From NCBI RefSeq assembly GCF_005887635.2, contig NZ_CP040818.1, positions 3,130,501-3,194,500 of the forward strand: 64,000 nucleotides of DNA, in the 5' to 3' direction. Under the pieces are notes generated by a model that was given only the letters and a program-made list of their open reading frames with translations, made no database searches and had not been told where the DNA came from. This stretch comes from Paroceanicella profunda (GTDB taxonomy: Bacteria > Pseudomonadota > Alphaproteobacteria > Rhodobacterales > Rhodobacteraceae). The position numbers and the translations under genes were made by a program. Positions 39,047 to 49,446 of this stretch are shown here, one piece after another (within the stretch, counting starts at the first letter, position 1; each line of letters opens with the position of its first letter).

Positions 39047-40219
39047 ATGAGCTTCCCCGCACAGCCGCAGGTCAAGCCTGCGCGCCCTGAATTCTCTTCC
39101 GGTCCCTGCGCGAAACGCCCCGGCTGGACGCTTGAGAGCGTCGCCGCGAAGGCCTTCCTCGGCCGGTCGCACCGCGCCTCGAAGCCGAAGGCGCAGCTCA
39201 AGTCCGTCATCGACCGCACCGCGAAATTCCTCGGCGTGCCCGAGGGGTATCGCGTCGGCATCGTGCCCGCCTCCGACACCGGTGCCGTGGAAATGGCGCT
39301 GTGGTCGCTGCTGGGGCCCCGCCCGGTGGATGTGCTCGTCTGGGAGAGCTTCGGCGCCGGCTGGGCGACCGACATCCAGAAGCAGCTCAAGCTCGATGAC
39401 GTGAAGGTCCTCACCACCGAGTACGGCGCGCTGCCCGATCTCGCCGCCGTCCGCCCCGAGGCCGATGTCGTCTTCACCTGGAACGGCACCACCTCCGGCG
39501 CCCGCGTGCCGAACGCGGACTGGATCGCGGCAGACCGCGCAGGCCTCGCCATCTGCGACGCCACCTCGGCGGCCTTCGCGCAGGACCTCGACTGGGCCAA
39601 GCTCGATGTCGTCACCTTCTCCTGGCAGAAGGTGATGGGCGGCGAGGGCGCGCACGGCATCCTCGTCCTGTCGCCCCGCGCGGTGGAGCGGCTCGAGAGC
39701 TTCACCCCGGACCGGCCGCTGCCGAAGATCTTCCGCCTCACCAAGGGCGGCAAGCTCATCGAGGGCGTGTTCAAGGGCGAGACCATCAACACCCCCTCCA
39801 TGCTCTGCGTGGCGGATGCCGAGGACGCGCTGGACTGGATGGAACAGCTCGGCCCCGAGACCATCCGCGCCCGCGCCGACGCGAATTTCGCCGCCGTGCA
39901 GGCCTGGGCCGATGCGCGCGACTGGGTGGCGAACCTGGTGGATGTGCCGGAGGCCCGCTCCAACACCTCCGTGTGCCTCAGGATCACGGACCCTGCGGTG
40001 GCAGCCCTCGACGATGCCGGCCAGCGCGCCTTCGTGAAGGCCATGGTCACGCTGATCGAGAAGGCCGATGCGGGCTACGACATCAACGGTTATCGCGACG
40101 CCCCGGCCGGTCTGCGGATCTGGTGCGGTGCGACGGTCGATACCGCCGATGTCGAGGCGCTGACCGCCTGGCTCGACTGGGCCTACGAGGCCGTGAAGGC
40201 CGAGGCCGCCGCCGCCTGA
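39047..40219 (+). CDS. serC: Phosphoserine aminotransferase
   Basis: A PLP enzyme of 390 residues transaminating 3-phosphohydroxypyruvate to phosphoserine in serine synthesis. It begins [18 protein letters not shown] and has [27 protein letters not shown], and the PLP-lysine motif [14 protein letters not shown]. It belongs to the alphaproteobacterial SerC group that also resembles archaeal forms. The ATG at 39047 is the family start; earlier in-frame codons lie in the structured leader. serA follows 107 bases later on the same strand. Confidence 0.95.
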   Translation: MSFPAQPQVKPARPEFSSGPCAKRPGWTLESVAAKAFLGRSHRASKPKAQLKSVIDRTAKFLGVPEGYRVGIVPASDTGAVEMALWSLLGPRPVDVLVWESFGAGWATDIQKQLKLDDVKVLTTEYGALPDLAAVRPEADVVFTWNGTTSGARVPNADWIAADRAGLAICDATSAAFAQDLDWAKLDVVTFSWQKVMGGEGAHGILVLSPRAVERLESFTPDRPLPKIFRLTKGGKLIEGVFKGETINTPSMLCVADAEDALDWMEQLGPETIRARADANFAAVQAWADARDWVANLVDVPEARSNTSVCLRITDPAVAALDDAGQRAFVKAMVTLIEKADAGYDINGYRDAPAGLRIWCGATVDTADVEALTAWLDWAYEAVKAEAAAA

Positions 40220-40326
40220 TTTCAGGGGTCTGCGGACCCTTCCGCCGGCCCGCGGGCTGGCCGACCGATGAGGCCCCGGGTCAGAGCCCGGGGCGCCGGT
40301 TCCCCTCATTCCAAGGATACACTCCG

Positions 40327-41919
40327 ATGGCTAAAGTGCTCATCTCCGACAAGCTGTCCGACGCCGCCGTGCAGATCTTCCGCGACAATGGCGTGGAGGT
40401 CGACTTCCAGCCCGATCTCGGCAAGGACCCCGTGAAGCTTGCGGAAATCATTGGCAATTACGATGGTCTCGCCATCCGCTCGGCCACCAAGGCCACCGCG
40501 GAGCTGATCGCGAAGGCCGACAACCTGAAGGTCATCGGCCGCGCCGGCATCGGGGTGGACAACGTGGACATCCCCGCCGCCTCCGCCAAGGGCATCGTGG
40601 TGATGAACACGCCCTTCGGCAACTCGATCACCACCGCCGAGCACGCCATCGCGATGATGTTCGCCTGCGCGCGCCAGATCCCGGAGGCCGATGCCTCCAC
40701 CCGGGCCGGCAAGTGGGAGAAGTCGAAGTTCATGGGCGCCGAGATCACCGGCAAGACCCTGGGCGTGATCGGCTGCGGCAACATCGGGTCGGTGGTCGCC
40801 TCGCGCGCCATCGGGCTGAAGATGAAGGTCGTCGCCTATGATCCGTTCCTCTCCGCCGAGCGCGCCACCGAAATGGGCGTGGAGAAGATCGAGGAGGTCG
40901 ACGAGCTGCTCACCCGCGCCGATTTCGTGACCCTGCACCTGCCCAAGACCGCCACCACCGCGAACCTGCTCAACGCCGAGCGCATCGCGAAGATGAAGAA
41001 GGGCGCGCGCCTGATCAACTGCGCCCGCGGCGGGCTGGTCGACGAGGCGGCAGTGGCCGAGGCGCTGAAGTCCGGCCACCTGGCCGGTGCCGCCTTCGAC
41101 GTGTTCGCCGAGGAGCCGGCAAAGGACAACGTGCTGTTCTCCGCCCCCAACATCGTGTGCACCCCGCATCTGGGCGCCTCCACCTCGGAGGCGCAGGAGA
41201 ACGTGGCGCTGCAGGTGGCCGAGCAGATGTCGGACTACCTGACGCGCGGCGCCATCTCCAACGCGCTCAACGCGCCTTCGGTGACCGCGGAGGAAGCCCC
41301 GGTCCTGAAGCCCTGGATCACCGTGGCCGAGATGCTGGGCGGCTTCGCCGGCCAGGTGACCGAGAGCGCGATCAAGGAGATCGAGATCGAGTACGTCGGC
41401 CGCGTGGGCCAGCTCAACCTCAAGCCGCTCACCGCGGCGCTCACCGCGAACCTGCTGAAGCCGCTGGTCGGGGAAGGCGGGGTGAACATGGTCTCCGCCC
41501 CGGTGGTCGCGCGTGAGCGCGGCATCAAGATCGCCGAGACCCGCAAGGACGAGCAGGGCGCCTACGGCACCTACATGCGCCTTGTGGTGGTGACCGAGAC
41601 GCAGACCCGCTCCGTCGCCGGCACCATCTTCTCCGACGGCAAGCCGCGCTTCATCCAGATCAAGGGCATCGGCCTGGAGGCGGAGCTGCAGCCCGCCATG
41701 CTCTACACCACCAACACCGACACGCCGGGCTACATCGGCGCGCTCGGCACCACGCTGGGCAAGCTGGACGTGAACATCGCCACCTTCGCCCTCGGCCGGG
41801 CCGAGAAGGGCGGCGAGGCGATCGCCTTCCTCGGCATCGACGGCGAGATCGACAAGGACACGCTTGCGCGCATCGAGGCGCTGCCGCAGGTGCGCCAGGC
41901 GAAGTTCCTGCGCTTCTGA
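40327..41919 (+). CDS. serA: D-3-phosphoglycerate dehydrogenase
   Basis: A 530-residue enzyme committing 3-phosphoglycerate to serine synthesis with NAD+. An N-terminal substrate domain, the NAD-binding domain (TLGVIGCGNIGSVVA) and catalytic region (NCARGGLVDEAAV, then CTPHLGAST) are followed by an intervening domain and a C-terminal ACT domain (about 455-530, TDTPGYIGALGTTLG). This is the long SerA type found in Alphaproteobacteria, where the ACT domain can bind serine. The ATG at 40327 gives the family start MAKVLISD. Confidence 0.96.
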   Translation: MAKVLISDKLSDAAVQIFRDNGVEVDFQPDLGKDPVKLAEIIGNYDGLAIRSATKATAELIAKADNLKVIGRAGIGVDNVDIPAASAKGIVVMNTPFGNSITTAEHAIAMMFACARQIPEADASTRAGKWEKSKFMGAEITGKTLGVIGCGNIGSVVASRAIGLKMKVVAYDPFLSAERATEMGVEKIEEVDELLTRADFVTLHLPKTATTANLLNAERIAKMKKGARLINCARGGLVDEAAVAEALKSGHLAGAAFDVFAEEPAKDNVLFSAPNIVCTPHLGASTSEAQENVALQVAEQMSDYLTRGAISNALNAPSVTAEEAPVLKPWITVAEMLGGFAGQVTESAIKEIEIEYVGRVGQLNLKPLTAALTANLLKPLVGEGGVNMVSAPVVARERGIKIAETRKDEQGAYGTYMRLVVVTETQTRSVAGTIFSDGKPRFIQIKGIGLEAELQPAMLYTTNTDTPGYIGALGTTLGKLDVNIATFALGRAEKGGEAIAFLGIDGEIDKDTLARIEALPQVRQAKFLRF

Positions 41920-41950
41920 TCCCGGGCGCGGCCCGGAGCTGAGCCTTCTG

Positions 41951-41982
41951 CGCGGCCCGTCTTCCCCCGAAGGCGGGCCGCG
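41951..41982 (+). terminator. Stem-loop downstream of serA
   Basis: A nearly unbroken 14-bp stem (CGCGGCCCGTCTTC with GAAGGCGGGCCGCG, one G-T pair) around CCCC. It lies 31 bases after the serA stop and 72 bases before purA. A T-tract is absent, so termination may be incomplete. Confidence 0.65.
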
Positions 41983-42054
41983 CGACCATTTGGAGGTTTC
42001 ACCCGCGCGCGGCGGGGGGTATAAGCGCGGCGGTTTTTCCGGCAGGAGAGTGAA

Positions 42055-43347
42055 ATGGCCAATGTAGTCGTTGTCGGCGCCCAGTGGGGTGACGAGGGCA
42101 AGGGGAAGATCGTCGACTGGCTCAGCGAGCGGGCCGACGTGATTGTCCGCTTTCAGGGCGGGCACAATGCCGGCCATACCCTCGTCATCGACGGGAAGGT
42201 CTACAAGCTTTCCCTGCTGCCCTCCGGCATCGTGCGGCCGGGCAAGCTCTCGGCCATCGGCAACGGCGTGGTGCTCGACCCCTGGGCGCTGATCGCGGAG
42301 ATCGAGAAGCTGCGCGGGCAGGGGGTGGACATCTCCCCCGACAGCCTGATGATCGCGGAGAATACGCCGCTGATCCTGCCGTTGCACGGCGAGCTGGACC
42401 GCGCGCGCGAACAGGCCAATTCCACCGCCAAGATCGGCACCACCGGGCGCGGCATCGGCCCCGCCTATGAGGACAAGGTCGGCCGCCGCACCATCCGCGT
42501 CGCCGATCTCGCCGATGAGGAGACGCTGGACACCCGGCTCGACCGGCTGCTCACCCATCACGACGCGCTGCGCCGGGGCCTGGGCATGGAGGAGATCGAC
42601 CGTGCCGCGCTGAAGGCCATGCTGCTGGAGATCGCGCCGCAGGTGCTGCCCTATGCGAAGCCGGTCTGGCGCGTGCTCGACGCCCATCGCCGCAAGGGGG
42701 ACCGCATCCTCTACGAGGGGGCACAGGGCGCGCTGCTCGACATCGATTTCGGCACCTATCCCTTCGTGACCTCGTCCAACACCATGGCCGGCATGGCCGC
42801 GACCGGTTCCGGCATGGGGCCGAACGCCATCAGCTTCGTGCTCGGCATCGTGAAGGCCTACACCACCCGCGTGGGCGAGGGGCCGTTCCCCTCCGAATTG
42901 CATGACGAGACCGGCCAGCGGCTGGGCGAGCGCGGCCATGAGTTCGGCACCGTGACCGGGCGCAAGCGCCGCTGCGGCTGGTTCGACGCCGCCCTCGTGC
43001 GCCAGACCTGCACCACCGGCGGCGTGACCGGCATCGCCCTCACCAAGCTCGACGTGCTGGACGGGTTCGAGACCCTGAAGATCTGCACCGGCTACGAGCT
43101 GGACGGTCAGTTCATCGACCACCTGCCCACCGCCGCCGCCCACCAGGCGCGGGTTGTCCCGGTCTACGAGGAGCTGGAAGGCTGGTCGCAGAGCACCGAG
43201 GGCGCGCGCTCCTGGGCGGACCTGCCGGCCGCGGCCATCAAGTACGTGCGCCGCATCGAGGAGCTGATCGGCTGCCCGGTCGCCATCCTCTCCACCAGCC
43301 CGGAGCGGGACGACACCATCCTCGTCACCGATCCGTTCGAGGGCTGA
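42055..43347 (+). CDS. purA: Adenylosuccinate synthetase
   Basis: A GTP-dependent enzyme of 430 residues joining IMP and aspartate to adenylosuccinate, the first step from IMP to AMP. Motifs: the P-loop-like [41 protein letters not shown], and [11 protein letters not shown]. The ATG at 42055 follows CAGGAGAGTGAA and a serA 3' hairpin. The DUF2842 gene starts one base after its stop, so the two are translated together. Confidence 0.97.
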   Translation: MANVVVVGAQWGDEGKGKIVDWLSERADVIVRFQGGHNAGHTLVIDGKVYKLSLLPSGIVRPGKLSAIGNGVVLDPWALIAEIEKLRGQGVDISPDSLMIAENTPLILPLHGELDRAREQANSTAKIGTTGRGIGPAYEDKVGRRTIRVADLADEETLDTRLDRLLTHHDALRRGLGMEEIDRAALKAMLLEIAPQVLPYAKPVWRVLDAHRRKGDRILYEGAQGALLDIDFGTYPFVTSSNTMAGMAATGSGMGPNAISFVLGIVKAYTTRVGEGPFPSELHDETGQRLGERGHEFGTVTGRKRRCGWFDAALVRQTCTTGGVTGIALTKLDVLDGFETLKICTGYELDGQFIDHLPTAAAHQARVVPVYEELEGWSQSTEGARSWADLPAAAIKYVRRIEELIGCPVAILSTSPERDDTILVTDPFEG

Positions 43348-43348
43348 G

Positions 43349-43564
43349 ATGGCCCTGTCCTGGCGCGCGCGCAGACGGTTGGCCCTCCTGCTCCTGCTGG
43401 TGGGCATGCCGGCCTACGTGATCGTGGCCGTGACGGTGATGTCGCTGCTCGACCGGCCGCACTGGGCCGTCGAACTGGCCATCTACGTGGGTCTCGGCGT
43501 GCTCTGGGCGCTGCCGTTCCGCTTCGTGTTCAAGGGGGTGGGCCGGGAGGACCCGGACGCCTGA
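43349..43564 (+). CDS. DUF2842 small membrane protein
   Basis: A 71-residue protein with two membrane helices (about 10-32 and 39-60) and short charged ends. DUF2842 is an alphaproteobacterial family of unknown function. The fit is by length, two-helix layout and the LWALPFRFVFKGVGREDP end. The gene begins one base after the purA stop, a linkage seen in relatives. Confidence 0.85.
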   Translation: MALSWRARRRLALLLLLVGMPAYVIVAVTVMSLLDRPHWAVELAIYVGLGVLWALPFRFVFKGVGREDPDA

Positions 43565-43741
43565 CGCCGCCTCCGCCCGGGCCGCACCCGTCCGTTCCGG
43601 TGTCCGGCCGGGCAGGGGATGGCGCCACCCTTGCTTCCGGGTCTCGCCCGAAGGCGCGGGGCCCCGGGGGAGCGGCACTGCCCGGAGCGCAAGCGCCCCG
43701 GTCCCACGCCGATCGCCTGTCCTGAGGAGGTCTTGTCAGCC

Positions 43742-44446
43742 GTGTCAGCCCAGCCGTCGCCCCCCGCCCCCCCCCTGCCGCCCTTCGCGGACCAGGATGC
43801 GCGTGTCACCCTCGTGGGCGGGGGTGATCTGGCCGAGCCGGTGTTGCGCGCGGCCGAGGAACTGGCGCCGCGCCTCTTCGCGGCCGATGGCGGCGCGGAC
43901 CGGCTGCGCGCCTTCGGCCGGATGCCCGAAGCGATCATCGGCGACCTGGATTCCCTCGGCGCGCAGGAGGCGTACCGCTCCGCCGGGGTGGAGATCCGCG
44001 CCGTCGCGGAGCAGGACAGCACCGATTTCGAGAAATGCCTCACCCATGTCGCCGCGCGGCTGGTGATCGGCGTGGGGTTCACCGGCGGCCGGGTGGACCA
44101 CCTGCTGTCGGCGCTGTCGGCCATCGCCGCGCGGCCGGAGCGGCGCATCCTGCTGCTGGGCCCGGAAGACCTGTGCTTTCTCGCCGCCGGGCCGGTGATG
44201 CTGGACCTGCCGCCGCAGACCCGGGTGTCGCTCTGGCCCGTCGCCCCCACGCGGGTGACCCGCTGCGAGGGCCTGGTCTGGAACGCCGAAGGCATGGAAA
44301 TGGCGCCGGACGGCCGGATCGGCACCTCCAACGCGGCCCTGGGCGGGCCGGTCACCCTCGCGTTCGACCGGCCGGGGATGCTCGTATTCCTGCCGCTCAG
44401 CGCGCTCGGGCAGACGGCGTGCATGTTGAACAGCGCGAACTGGTAA
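43742..44446 (+). CDS. Thiamine diphosphokinase
   Basis: Transfers pyrophosphate from ATP to thiamine to make thiamine diphosphate. The frame from the GTG at 43742 gives 234 residues. Family motifs: FAADGGADRLRAFG, IIGDLDSLGA, EQDSTDFEKCL, and FTGGRVDHLLSALSAIA. A GAGGAGG ribosome site lies 11 bases upstream. An in-frame TTG at 43733 is closer to that site and is an alternative start. The first 20 residues are Pro-rich. It appears to be a single gene. Confidence 0.88.
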   Translation: MSAQPSPPAPPLPPFADQDARVTLVGGGDLAEPVLRAAEELAPRLFAADGGADRLRAFGRMPEAIIGDLDSLGAQEAYRSAGVEIRAVAEQDSTDFEKCLTHVAARLVIGVGFTGGRVDHLLSALSAIAARPERRILLLGPEDLCFLAAGPVMLDLPPQTRVSLWPVAPTRVTRCEGLVWNAEGMEMAPDGRIGTSNAALGGPVTLAFDRPGMLVFLPLSALGQTACMLNSANW

Positions 44447-44494
44447 CCCCGCGCACGGGGCCATCTCCTCCGGCGCCGCACGGGCGGTGCGGTG

Positions 44495-45883
44495 TCAGCA
44501 CTCGGGAATGTTCACCGCCAGCCCGCCCAGCGAGGTTTCCTTGTAGCGCGCGTCCATGTCGCGCCCGGTCTGGCGCAGGGTTTCGATGCAGGCGTCCAGC
44601 GGCACGAAATGCGAGCCGTCGCCGCGCAGGGCCAGCGAGGCCGCGGCCACCGCCTTCACCGCGCCCAGCCCGTTGCGCTCGATGCAGGGCACCTGCACGA
44701 GGCCGCGCACCGGGTCGCAGGTCATGCCCAGATGGTGCTCCAGCGCGATCTCCGCGGCGTTCTCAACCTGCTCGGGCGAGCCGCCGAGCACGGCGCAGAA
44801 CCCGGCCGCGGCCATCGCGGCGGCGGAGCCCACCTCGCCCTGGCAGCCCACCTCCGCGCCGGAGATCGAGGCATTGGTCTTGATGATCCCGCCCACGGCA
44901 GCGGCGGTGAGCAGGAAATCGCGCACGCCGCGGCCCTGCGCGCCGGGCACGTGGTCCAGCCAGTAGCGGATCACCGCCGGCACCACGCCGGCCGCGCCGT
45001 TGGTGGGCGCGGTGACCACGCGGCCCCCCGCGGCATTCTCCTCGTTCACCGCCATCGCATAGACGGAAATCCAGTCGTTCGTGACATGCGGCGGCGCCAG
45101 GTTCAGCCCGCGCTCATGGTCGAGCTGGGCGCGGATCATCCCGGCGCGGCGCTTCACGCCCAGCCCGCCGGGCAGCTGACCGGTGCCCGACAGCCCGCGC
45201 TCCATGCAGTCGCGCATCACCTCCCAGATCCGGTCCAGCCCGGCGTCGAGCGGCTGGCCGGGTGCGGCGGCCAGCTCGTTCGCGCGCTTCATCGCGGCGA
45301 TGGAGAGGCCGGAGGCCCGGGCCATCTCCAGCATCTGCGCGGCGGTGCGGAACGGGTAGGGCACCGGAAGGGGCGCCCCCGGCGCCGGGCGCTCCAGCTC
45401 CCGTTCGGTGAGCACGAAGCCGCCGCCCACGGAATAATAGGTCTCGCGCAGGGCGAGGTTCCCGGCCGCGTCCATGGCCTCCAGCACCATGCCATTGGCA
45501 TGGCCGGGCAGCGGCGGGCCATAGTCGAACACGATGTCGCGGGAGGGATCGAACGCCATCTCCGGAAGGCCCTCCGGGGTGAGGGCGTGGCGCTCGGCCA
45601 GGGCGGCCTCGGCCGCTTCGGCGCGCTGCGGGTCCAGCGTGGCGGGCACGAAACCGGCAAGGCCCAGGGTCACCGCGCGGTCCGTCGCGTGGCCCTTGCC
45701 GGTGAAGGCGAGCGAGCCGTGCAGGGTGCAGCGCAGCGCCGCGGGGGCGCCGGCGCCGGGGATGCGGTCCGCGCCGCTGCGCAGCCGCTCGAGAAAGCGC
45801 GCCGCCGCCAGCATCGGCCCCATCGTGTGCGAGCTGGACGGGCCCACGCCGATCTTGAACATGTCGAACACACTGAGGAACAT
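44495..45883 (-). CDS. sdaA: L-serine ammonia-lyase (L-serine deaminase)
   Basis: A 462-residue single-chain iron-sulfur enzyme converting L-serine to pyruvate and ammonia. The N-terminal domain begins [24 protein letters not shown]. The catalytic domain has [35 protein letters not shown] and cluster cysteines towards [10 protein letters not shown] and VPCIERN. The ATG at 45883 matches the family start; about 40 upstream in-frame residues were dropped. It opposes the biosynthetic serC–serA pair 4-7 kb away, degrading the amino acid those genes make. Divergent from rpiA. Confidence 0.95.
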   Translation of the reverse strand: MFLSVFDMFKIGVGPSSSHTMGPMLAAARFLERLRSGADRIPGAGAPAALRCTLHGSLAFTGKGHATDRAVTLGLAGFVPATLDPQRAEAAEAALAERHALTPEGLPEMAFDPSRDIVFDYGPPLPGHANGMVLEAMDAAGNLALRETYYSVGGGFVLTERELERPAPGAPLPVPYPFRTAAQMLEMARASGLSIAAMKRANELAAAPGQPLDAGLDRIWEVMRDCMERGLSGTGQLPGGLGVKRRAGMIRAQLDHERGLNLAPPHVTNDWISVYAMAVNEENAAGGRVVTAPTNGAAGVVPAVIRYWLDHVPGAQGRGVRDFLLTAAAVGGIIKTNASISGAEVGCQGEVGSAAAMAAAGFCAVLGGSPEQVENAAEIALEHHLGMTCDPVRGLVQVPCIERNGLGAVKAVAAASLALRGDGSHFVPLDACIETLRQTGRDMDARYKETSLGGLAVNIPEC

Positions 45884-46078
45884 CCGGCGTCTCCCTTGCT
45901 GGCGCCCCCGAGCATAACGTGCGCCCGCGGCCGCAACAGGCCGATACCGACATTCGGCAGGCGAAACGGGACAGAGCGACGCGGGCATTTCGTCTCGCAA
46001 CAGGCCGCGCTAACCATTATAGAGGCCTGCGGGCCGGGACCTCCCCCGGACCGGCAGCCCCACGCGCCGAGGTTGACG

Positions 46079-46867
46079 ATGAGCCGCGAACTTTCTCCGC
46101 CCGACCGGGCCAAATTCCTGGCCGCGCGCCAGGCTCTCACCTTCGTCGAGGACGGAATGCGGCTTGGGCTCGGCACCGGGTCCACCGCGGCCTGGTTCCA
46201 CCGGCTGCTGGCCGAGCGCATCCACCGCGAGGGGCTGAACGTGATCGGCGTGCCCACCTCCTCGCGCACGCGCGACCTGTGCAACGCACTCGGCGTGCCG
46301 CTCACCACGCTGGACGACGCGGGCTGGCTGGACCTCACCATCGACGGCGCCGACGAGCTGGACGAGAGCCTCACGCTCATCAAGGGCGGCGGCGGCGCGC
46401 TCCTGCTGGAGAAGATCGTCGCCACCGCCTCCGACCGCATGCTGGTGATCGCGGACGGCGCGAAGCGGGTGAAGACGCTGGGCGCCTTTCCGCTGCCGGT
46501 GGAGATCGTGCCCTTCGGCTGGAAGACCACCAAGGCCATCGTGGAGGAGGCGCTGGCCGACCTCGACGTGGACGGGCGCAATTCCACCCTGCGGCTGCAC
46601 AATTCCGAACCCTTCGTCACCGACGAGGGCCATTTCATCATCGACCTGCACCTGGGCCGCATCGGCGACGCCACGGCGCTGGCGCATCTGCTCACCGACA
46701 TTCCCGGCGTCGTGGAGACCGGGCTGTTCATCGGCATCGCCCAGGCGGCGGTGATCGGGGAGCCGGGCGGCACCGTCATCCGGATGACGCTGCACGAGGA
46801 GGACCGCGTGATCGCCCCTCCCGCGCCGGAGGAGGAGCAGGATCTCATCGGGAGGCTGGAGGACTGA
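46079..46867 (+). CDS. rpiA: Ribose-5-phosphate isomerase A
   Basis: A 262-residue pentose phosphate pathway enzyme interconverting ribose-5-phosphate and ribulose-5-phosphate. Motifs: LGLGTGSTAAWF (phosphate loop), TIDGADELD (catalytic region), LIKGGGGALLLEKIVA, and ADGAKRVKTLG. The ATG at 46079 follows GAGGTTGACG. A C-terminal acidic tail (PPAPEEEQDLIGRLED) is seen. Its stop overlaps the gor start (TGATG), an arrangement suggesting translational coupling between NADPH-related sugar metabolism and glutathione reduction. Confidence 0.95.
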   Translation: MSRELSPPDRAKFLAARQALTFVEDGMRLGLGTGSTAAWFHRLLAERIHREGLNVIGVPTSSRTRDLCNALGVPLTTLDDAGWLDLTIDGADELDESLTLIKGGGGALLLEKIVATASDRMLVIADGAKRVKTLGAFPLPVEIVPFGWKTTKAIVEEALADLDVDGRNSTLRLHNSEPFVTDEGHFIIDLHLGRIGDATALAHLLTDIPGVVETGLFIGIAQAAVIGEPGGTVIRMTLHEEDRVIAPPAPEEEQDLIGRLED

Positions 46868-48231
46868 TGGCCGACTTCGACTTCGATCTCTTCGTCATCG
46901 GCGGCGGGTCCGGCGGTGTCCGGGCCGCGCGCATGGCCGCGCTCACCGGCGCGCGCGTCGGGCTGGCCGAGGAATTCCGCTACGGCGGCACCTGCGTGGT
47001 CCGCGGCTGCGTGCCCAAGAAGCTCATGGTCTACGCCTCCGCCTTCGCCGAGGCCTTCGAGGACGCGGAGGGCTTCGGCTGGTCCGTGCCGCAGAAGCCG
47101 GTGTTCGACTGGTCCTCGCTGATCGCGGCGAAGGACGCCGAGATCGCCCGGCTGGAAGGGCTCTATGCCGCCAACCTGGACCGCACGGGCGTGCACTCCT
47201 TCTCCACCCGCGCCACCCTGGCCTCCGCGCACGAAGTGCGGCTGGCGACGGGCGAGACCTTCACCGCCCGCCACATCCTGATCGCCACCGGCGGCCGGCC
47301 CTTCCTGCCGCAGATCCCGGGCATCGGGCACGCGGTGAGCTCGAACGAGATGTTCGACCTGCCGGCGCAGCCCGGACGCGTGCTGATCGTGGGCGGCGGC
47401 TACATCGCCTGCGAGTTTGCCGGCATCCTCAACGGCCTCGGCAGCGCGGTGACGCTCGCCTACCGCCGCGACCTCGTCCTGCGCGGCTTCGACGCGGATG
47501 TGCGCACCCATGTCGCCGCGGAAATGGCGAAGAAGGGCATCGCCTTTCGCTACGGCGGCGAGCCGGCGGCCATCACCCCCCGCGCCGGGGGCGGTTTCAC
47601 GGTGGAGATGGACGACGGCGGTGAGGTGGAGACCGACCTCGTGTTCTTCGCCACCGGCCGGGTGCCCAACACCGCCGGGCTGGGGCTGGAGGAGGTCGGC
47701 GTGGCGCTCACCCCCAACGGCGCGGTGAAGGTGGATGCCTTCTCGCAGAGCTCCGTCCCCTCGATCTACGCGGTGGGTGACGTGACCGACCGGCTCGCGC
47801 TCACGCCCGTGGCGATCCGCGAGGGCATGGCCTTCGTGGACACCGTGTTCCGCGCCACCCCCACCAGTCCGGACCACGACCTGGTGCCCACGGCCGTGTT
47901 CACCCAGCCCGAGATCGGCACGGTGGGGATGAGCGAGGAGGAGGCCCGCGCGCAGGGGCCGGTGGAGATCTACCGCTCCAGCTTCCGCCCCATGCTGCAC
48001 ACGCTCTCGGGGCGTGACGAGCGCATGCTGATGAAGCTGGTGGTGGCGCGGGAAAGCAGGCGCGTGCTCGGGTGCCACATCGTCGGCCACGGTGCGGGCG
48101 AAATGATCCAGCTCGCCGGCATCGCCGTGAAGATGGGCGCCACGAAGGAAGATTTCGACCGGACCTGCGCGGTCCACCCCACGGCGGCGGAAGAGCTTGT
48201 GACCATGCGTGAACCTGTCGCGGAGACTTGA
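46867..48231 (+). CDS. gor: Glutathione-disulfide reductase
   Basis: A 454-residue FAD- and NADPH-dependent disulfide oxidoreductase regenerating reduced glutathione. Motifs: FAD-binding VIGGGSGGVRAARMA, the redox disulfide in GGTCVVRGCVPKKLM, the pyridine-nucleotide loop IVGGGYIACEFAGIL, a second FAD contact YAVGDVTD, and the catalytic His in VHPTAAEE. No signal peptide, so cytoplasmic. Arginines after the nucleotide loop (AYRRDLVLRGF) fit NADPH. Confidence 0.94.
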   Translation: MADFDFDLFVIGGGSGGVRAARMAALTGARVGLAEEFRYGGTCVVRGCVPKKLMVYASAFAEAFEDAEGFGWSVPQKPVFDWSSLIAAKDAEIARLEGLYAANLDRTGVHSFSTRATLASAHEVRLATGETFTARHILIATGGRPFLPQIPGIGHAVSSNEMFDLPAQPGRVLIVGGGYIACEFAGILNGLGSAVTLAYRRDLVLRGFDADVRTHVAAEMAKKGIAFRYGGEPAAITPRAGGGFTVEMDDGGEVETDLVFFATGRVPNTAGLGLEEVGVALTPNGAVKVDAFSQSSVPSIYAVGDVTDRLALTPVAIREGMAFVDTVFRATPTSPDHDLVPTAVFTQPEIGTVGMSEEEARAQGPVEIYRSSFRPMLHTLSGRDERMLMKLVVARESRRVLGCHIVGHGAGEMIQLAGIAVKMGATKEDFDRTCAVHPTAAEELVTMREPVAET

Positions 48232-48288
48232 TCACGGGTCATGAAACCCCAGATTGGGGAACAATCTAAGCGGAGGACAAGGAGCGAA

Positions 48289-49446
48289 ATGCCCTATAGC
48301 AACAATGGCGGCCCCTGGGGAGGCGGCGGTGGTGACGACAAGAAGGGTGGAGACGACCGCGGCCCCTGGGGCAACGGCAATCGCCCGGGCGGTGGAAACA
48401 CGCAGGTTCCCGACATCGACCGCATCGTGAAGAAGGGGCAGGAGCAGCTTCGTGTTCTCATGGGCGGGAAGGGCGGCAACGGCCGTCCGCCCTCCGGTGG
48501 CGGCGGTGGCGGCGGCGCGAACCTCGGACGGGGCGGCATCGCCCTGATCGGTCTCGCCGCGGTCGGCGTCTGGCTGTTCGCCAGCTTCTACACCGTGAAG
48601 CCGGAAGAACGCGCGGTTGAGCTGTTCCTCGGCAAGTATTCCAACACCACGGGCCCCGGCCTGAACTTCGCGCCCTGGCCCGTCGTCACCCATGAGGTGG
48701 AGCCGGTCACCCGCGAGCGCGTGGTCAACGTGGGCGTGAACGAGACCCGCCGCGGCCAGACGGTCGAGGAAGGCCTGATGCTGACCGGGGACGAGAACAT
48801 CGTCGACATCGACTTCCAGGTGGTCTGGAACGTGTCGGACCTGCGCGAGTTCCTGTTCAACCTGAAGGACCCGGAAGCCACCATCTCCGCCGTGTCGGAA
48901 TCCGCCATGCGCGAGGTGATCGGCCGGTCCGACCTGGCTCCGATCCTGAACCGCGACCGCGCCCAGGTGAGCCAGGAGGTCTACACCATCATCCAGGACA
49001 CGCTCGACAGCTACAGCAGCGGCATCCACATCGTGCGCGTGAACTTCGACAAGGCCGACCCGCCCGCCGACGTGATCGACTCGTTCCGCGACGTCCAGGC
49101 CGCCGAGCAGGAGCGCAACCGCTTCGAGCAGCAGGCCCAGACCTACTCGAACAAGAAGCTCGCCGAGGCCCGCGGTGAAGCCGCCCAGCTGGTGCAGGAG
49201 GCCGAGGCCTACCGCTCCCAGGCGGTCAACGAGGCCCAGGGTGCGGCGTCGCGCTTCACGGCGATCTACAACGAATACGTCAACGCGAAGGAGGTGACCC
49301 GCAAGCGCCTCTATCTCGAGACCATGGAGCGGGTGCTCGGCAACGTGGACAAGGTGATCATCGATCCCGACGTCGGCAAGAGCGTGGTGCCCTACCTGCC
49401 GCTCAACGAGTTGCGCTCGACGCCCAAGCCGGAGGACGCCCAATGA
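48289..49446 (+). CDS. hflK: HflK subunit of the FtsH-modulating membrane complex
   Basis: A 385-residue stomatin/prohibitin-family protein forming, with HflC, a large periplasm-facing assembly around the FtsH protease. A Gly-rich cytoplasmic N-terminus (4-82) precedes one membrane helix (83-102), an SPFH domain (about 103-290) and an Ala/Glu/Gln-rich helix. The ATG at 48289 has an AAGGAG ribosome site; an ATG at 48241 is in frame but lacks one and adds polar residues. It overlaps hflC by 4 bases (ATGA). Confidence 0.94.
   Translation: MPYSNNGGPWGGGGGDDKKGGDDRGPWGNGNRPGGGNTQVPDIDRIVKKGQEQLRVLMGGKGGNGRPPSGGGGGGGANLGRGGIALIGLAAVGVWLFASFYTVKPEERAVELFLGKYSNTTGPGLNFAPWPVVTHEVEPVTRERVVNVGVNETRRGQTVEEGLMLTGDENIVDIDFQVVWNVSDLREFLFNLKDPEATISAVSESAMREVIGRSDLAPILNRDRAQVSQEVYTIIQDTLDSYSSGIHIVRVNFDKADPPADVIDSFRDVQAAEQERNRFEQQAQTYSNKKLAEARGEAAQLVQEAEAYRSQAVNEAQGAASRFTAIYNEYVNAKEVTRKRLYLETMERVLGNVDKVIIDPDVGKSVVPYLPLNELRSTPKPEDAQ

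Noticed and set aside
40306..43407. Open frame of 1033 codons on the minus strand over serA and purA
   Set aside because: Antisense shadow of two well-identified genes; no start signal and no domain.
45919..46866. Upstream in-frame extension of gor through rpiA
   Set aside because: The frame crosses rpiA in another register and yields Arg/Gly-rich text; gor starts cleanly at 46867 with its FAD-binding motif.
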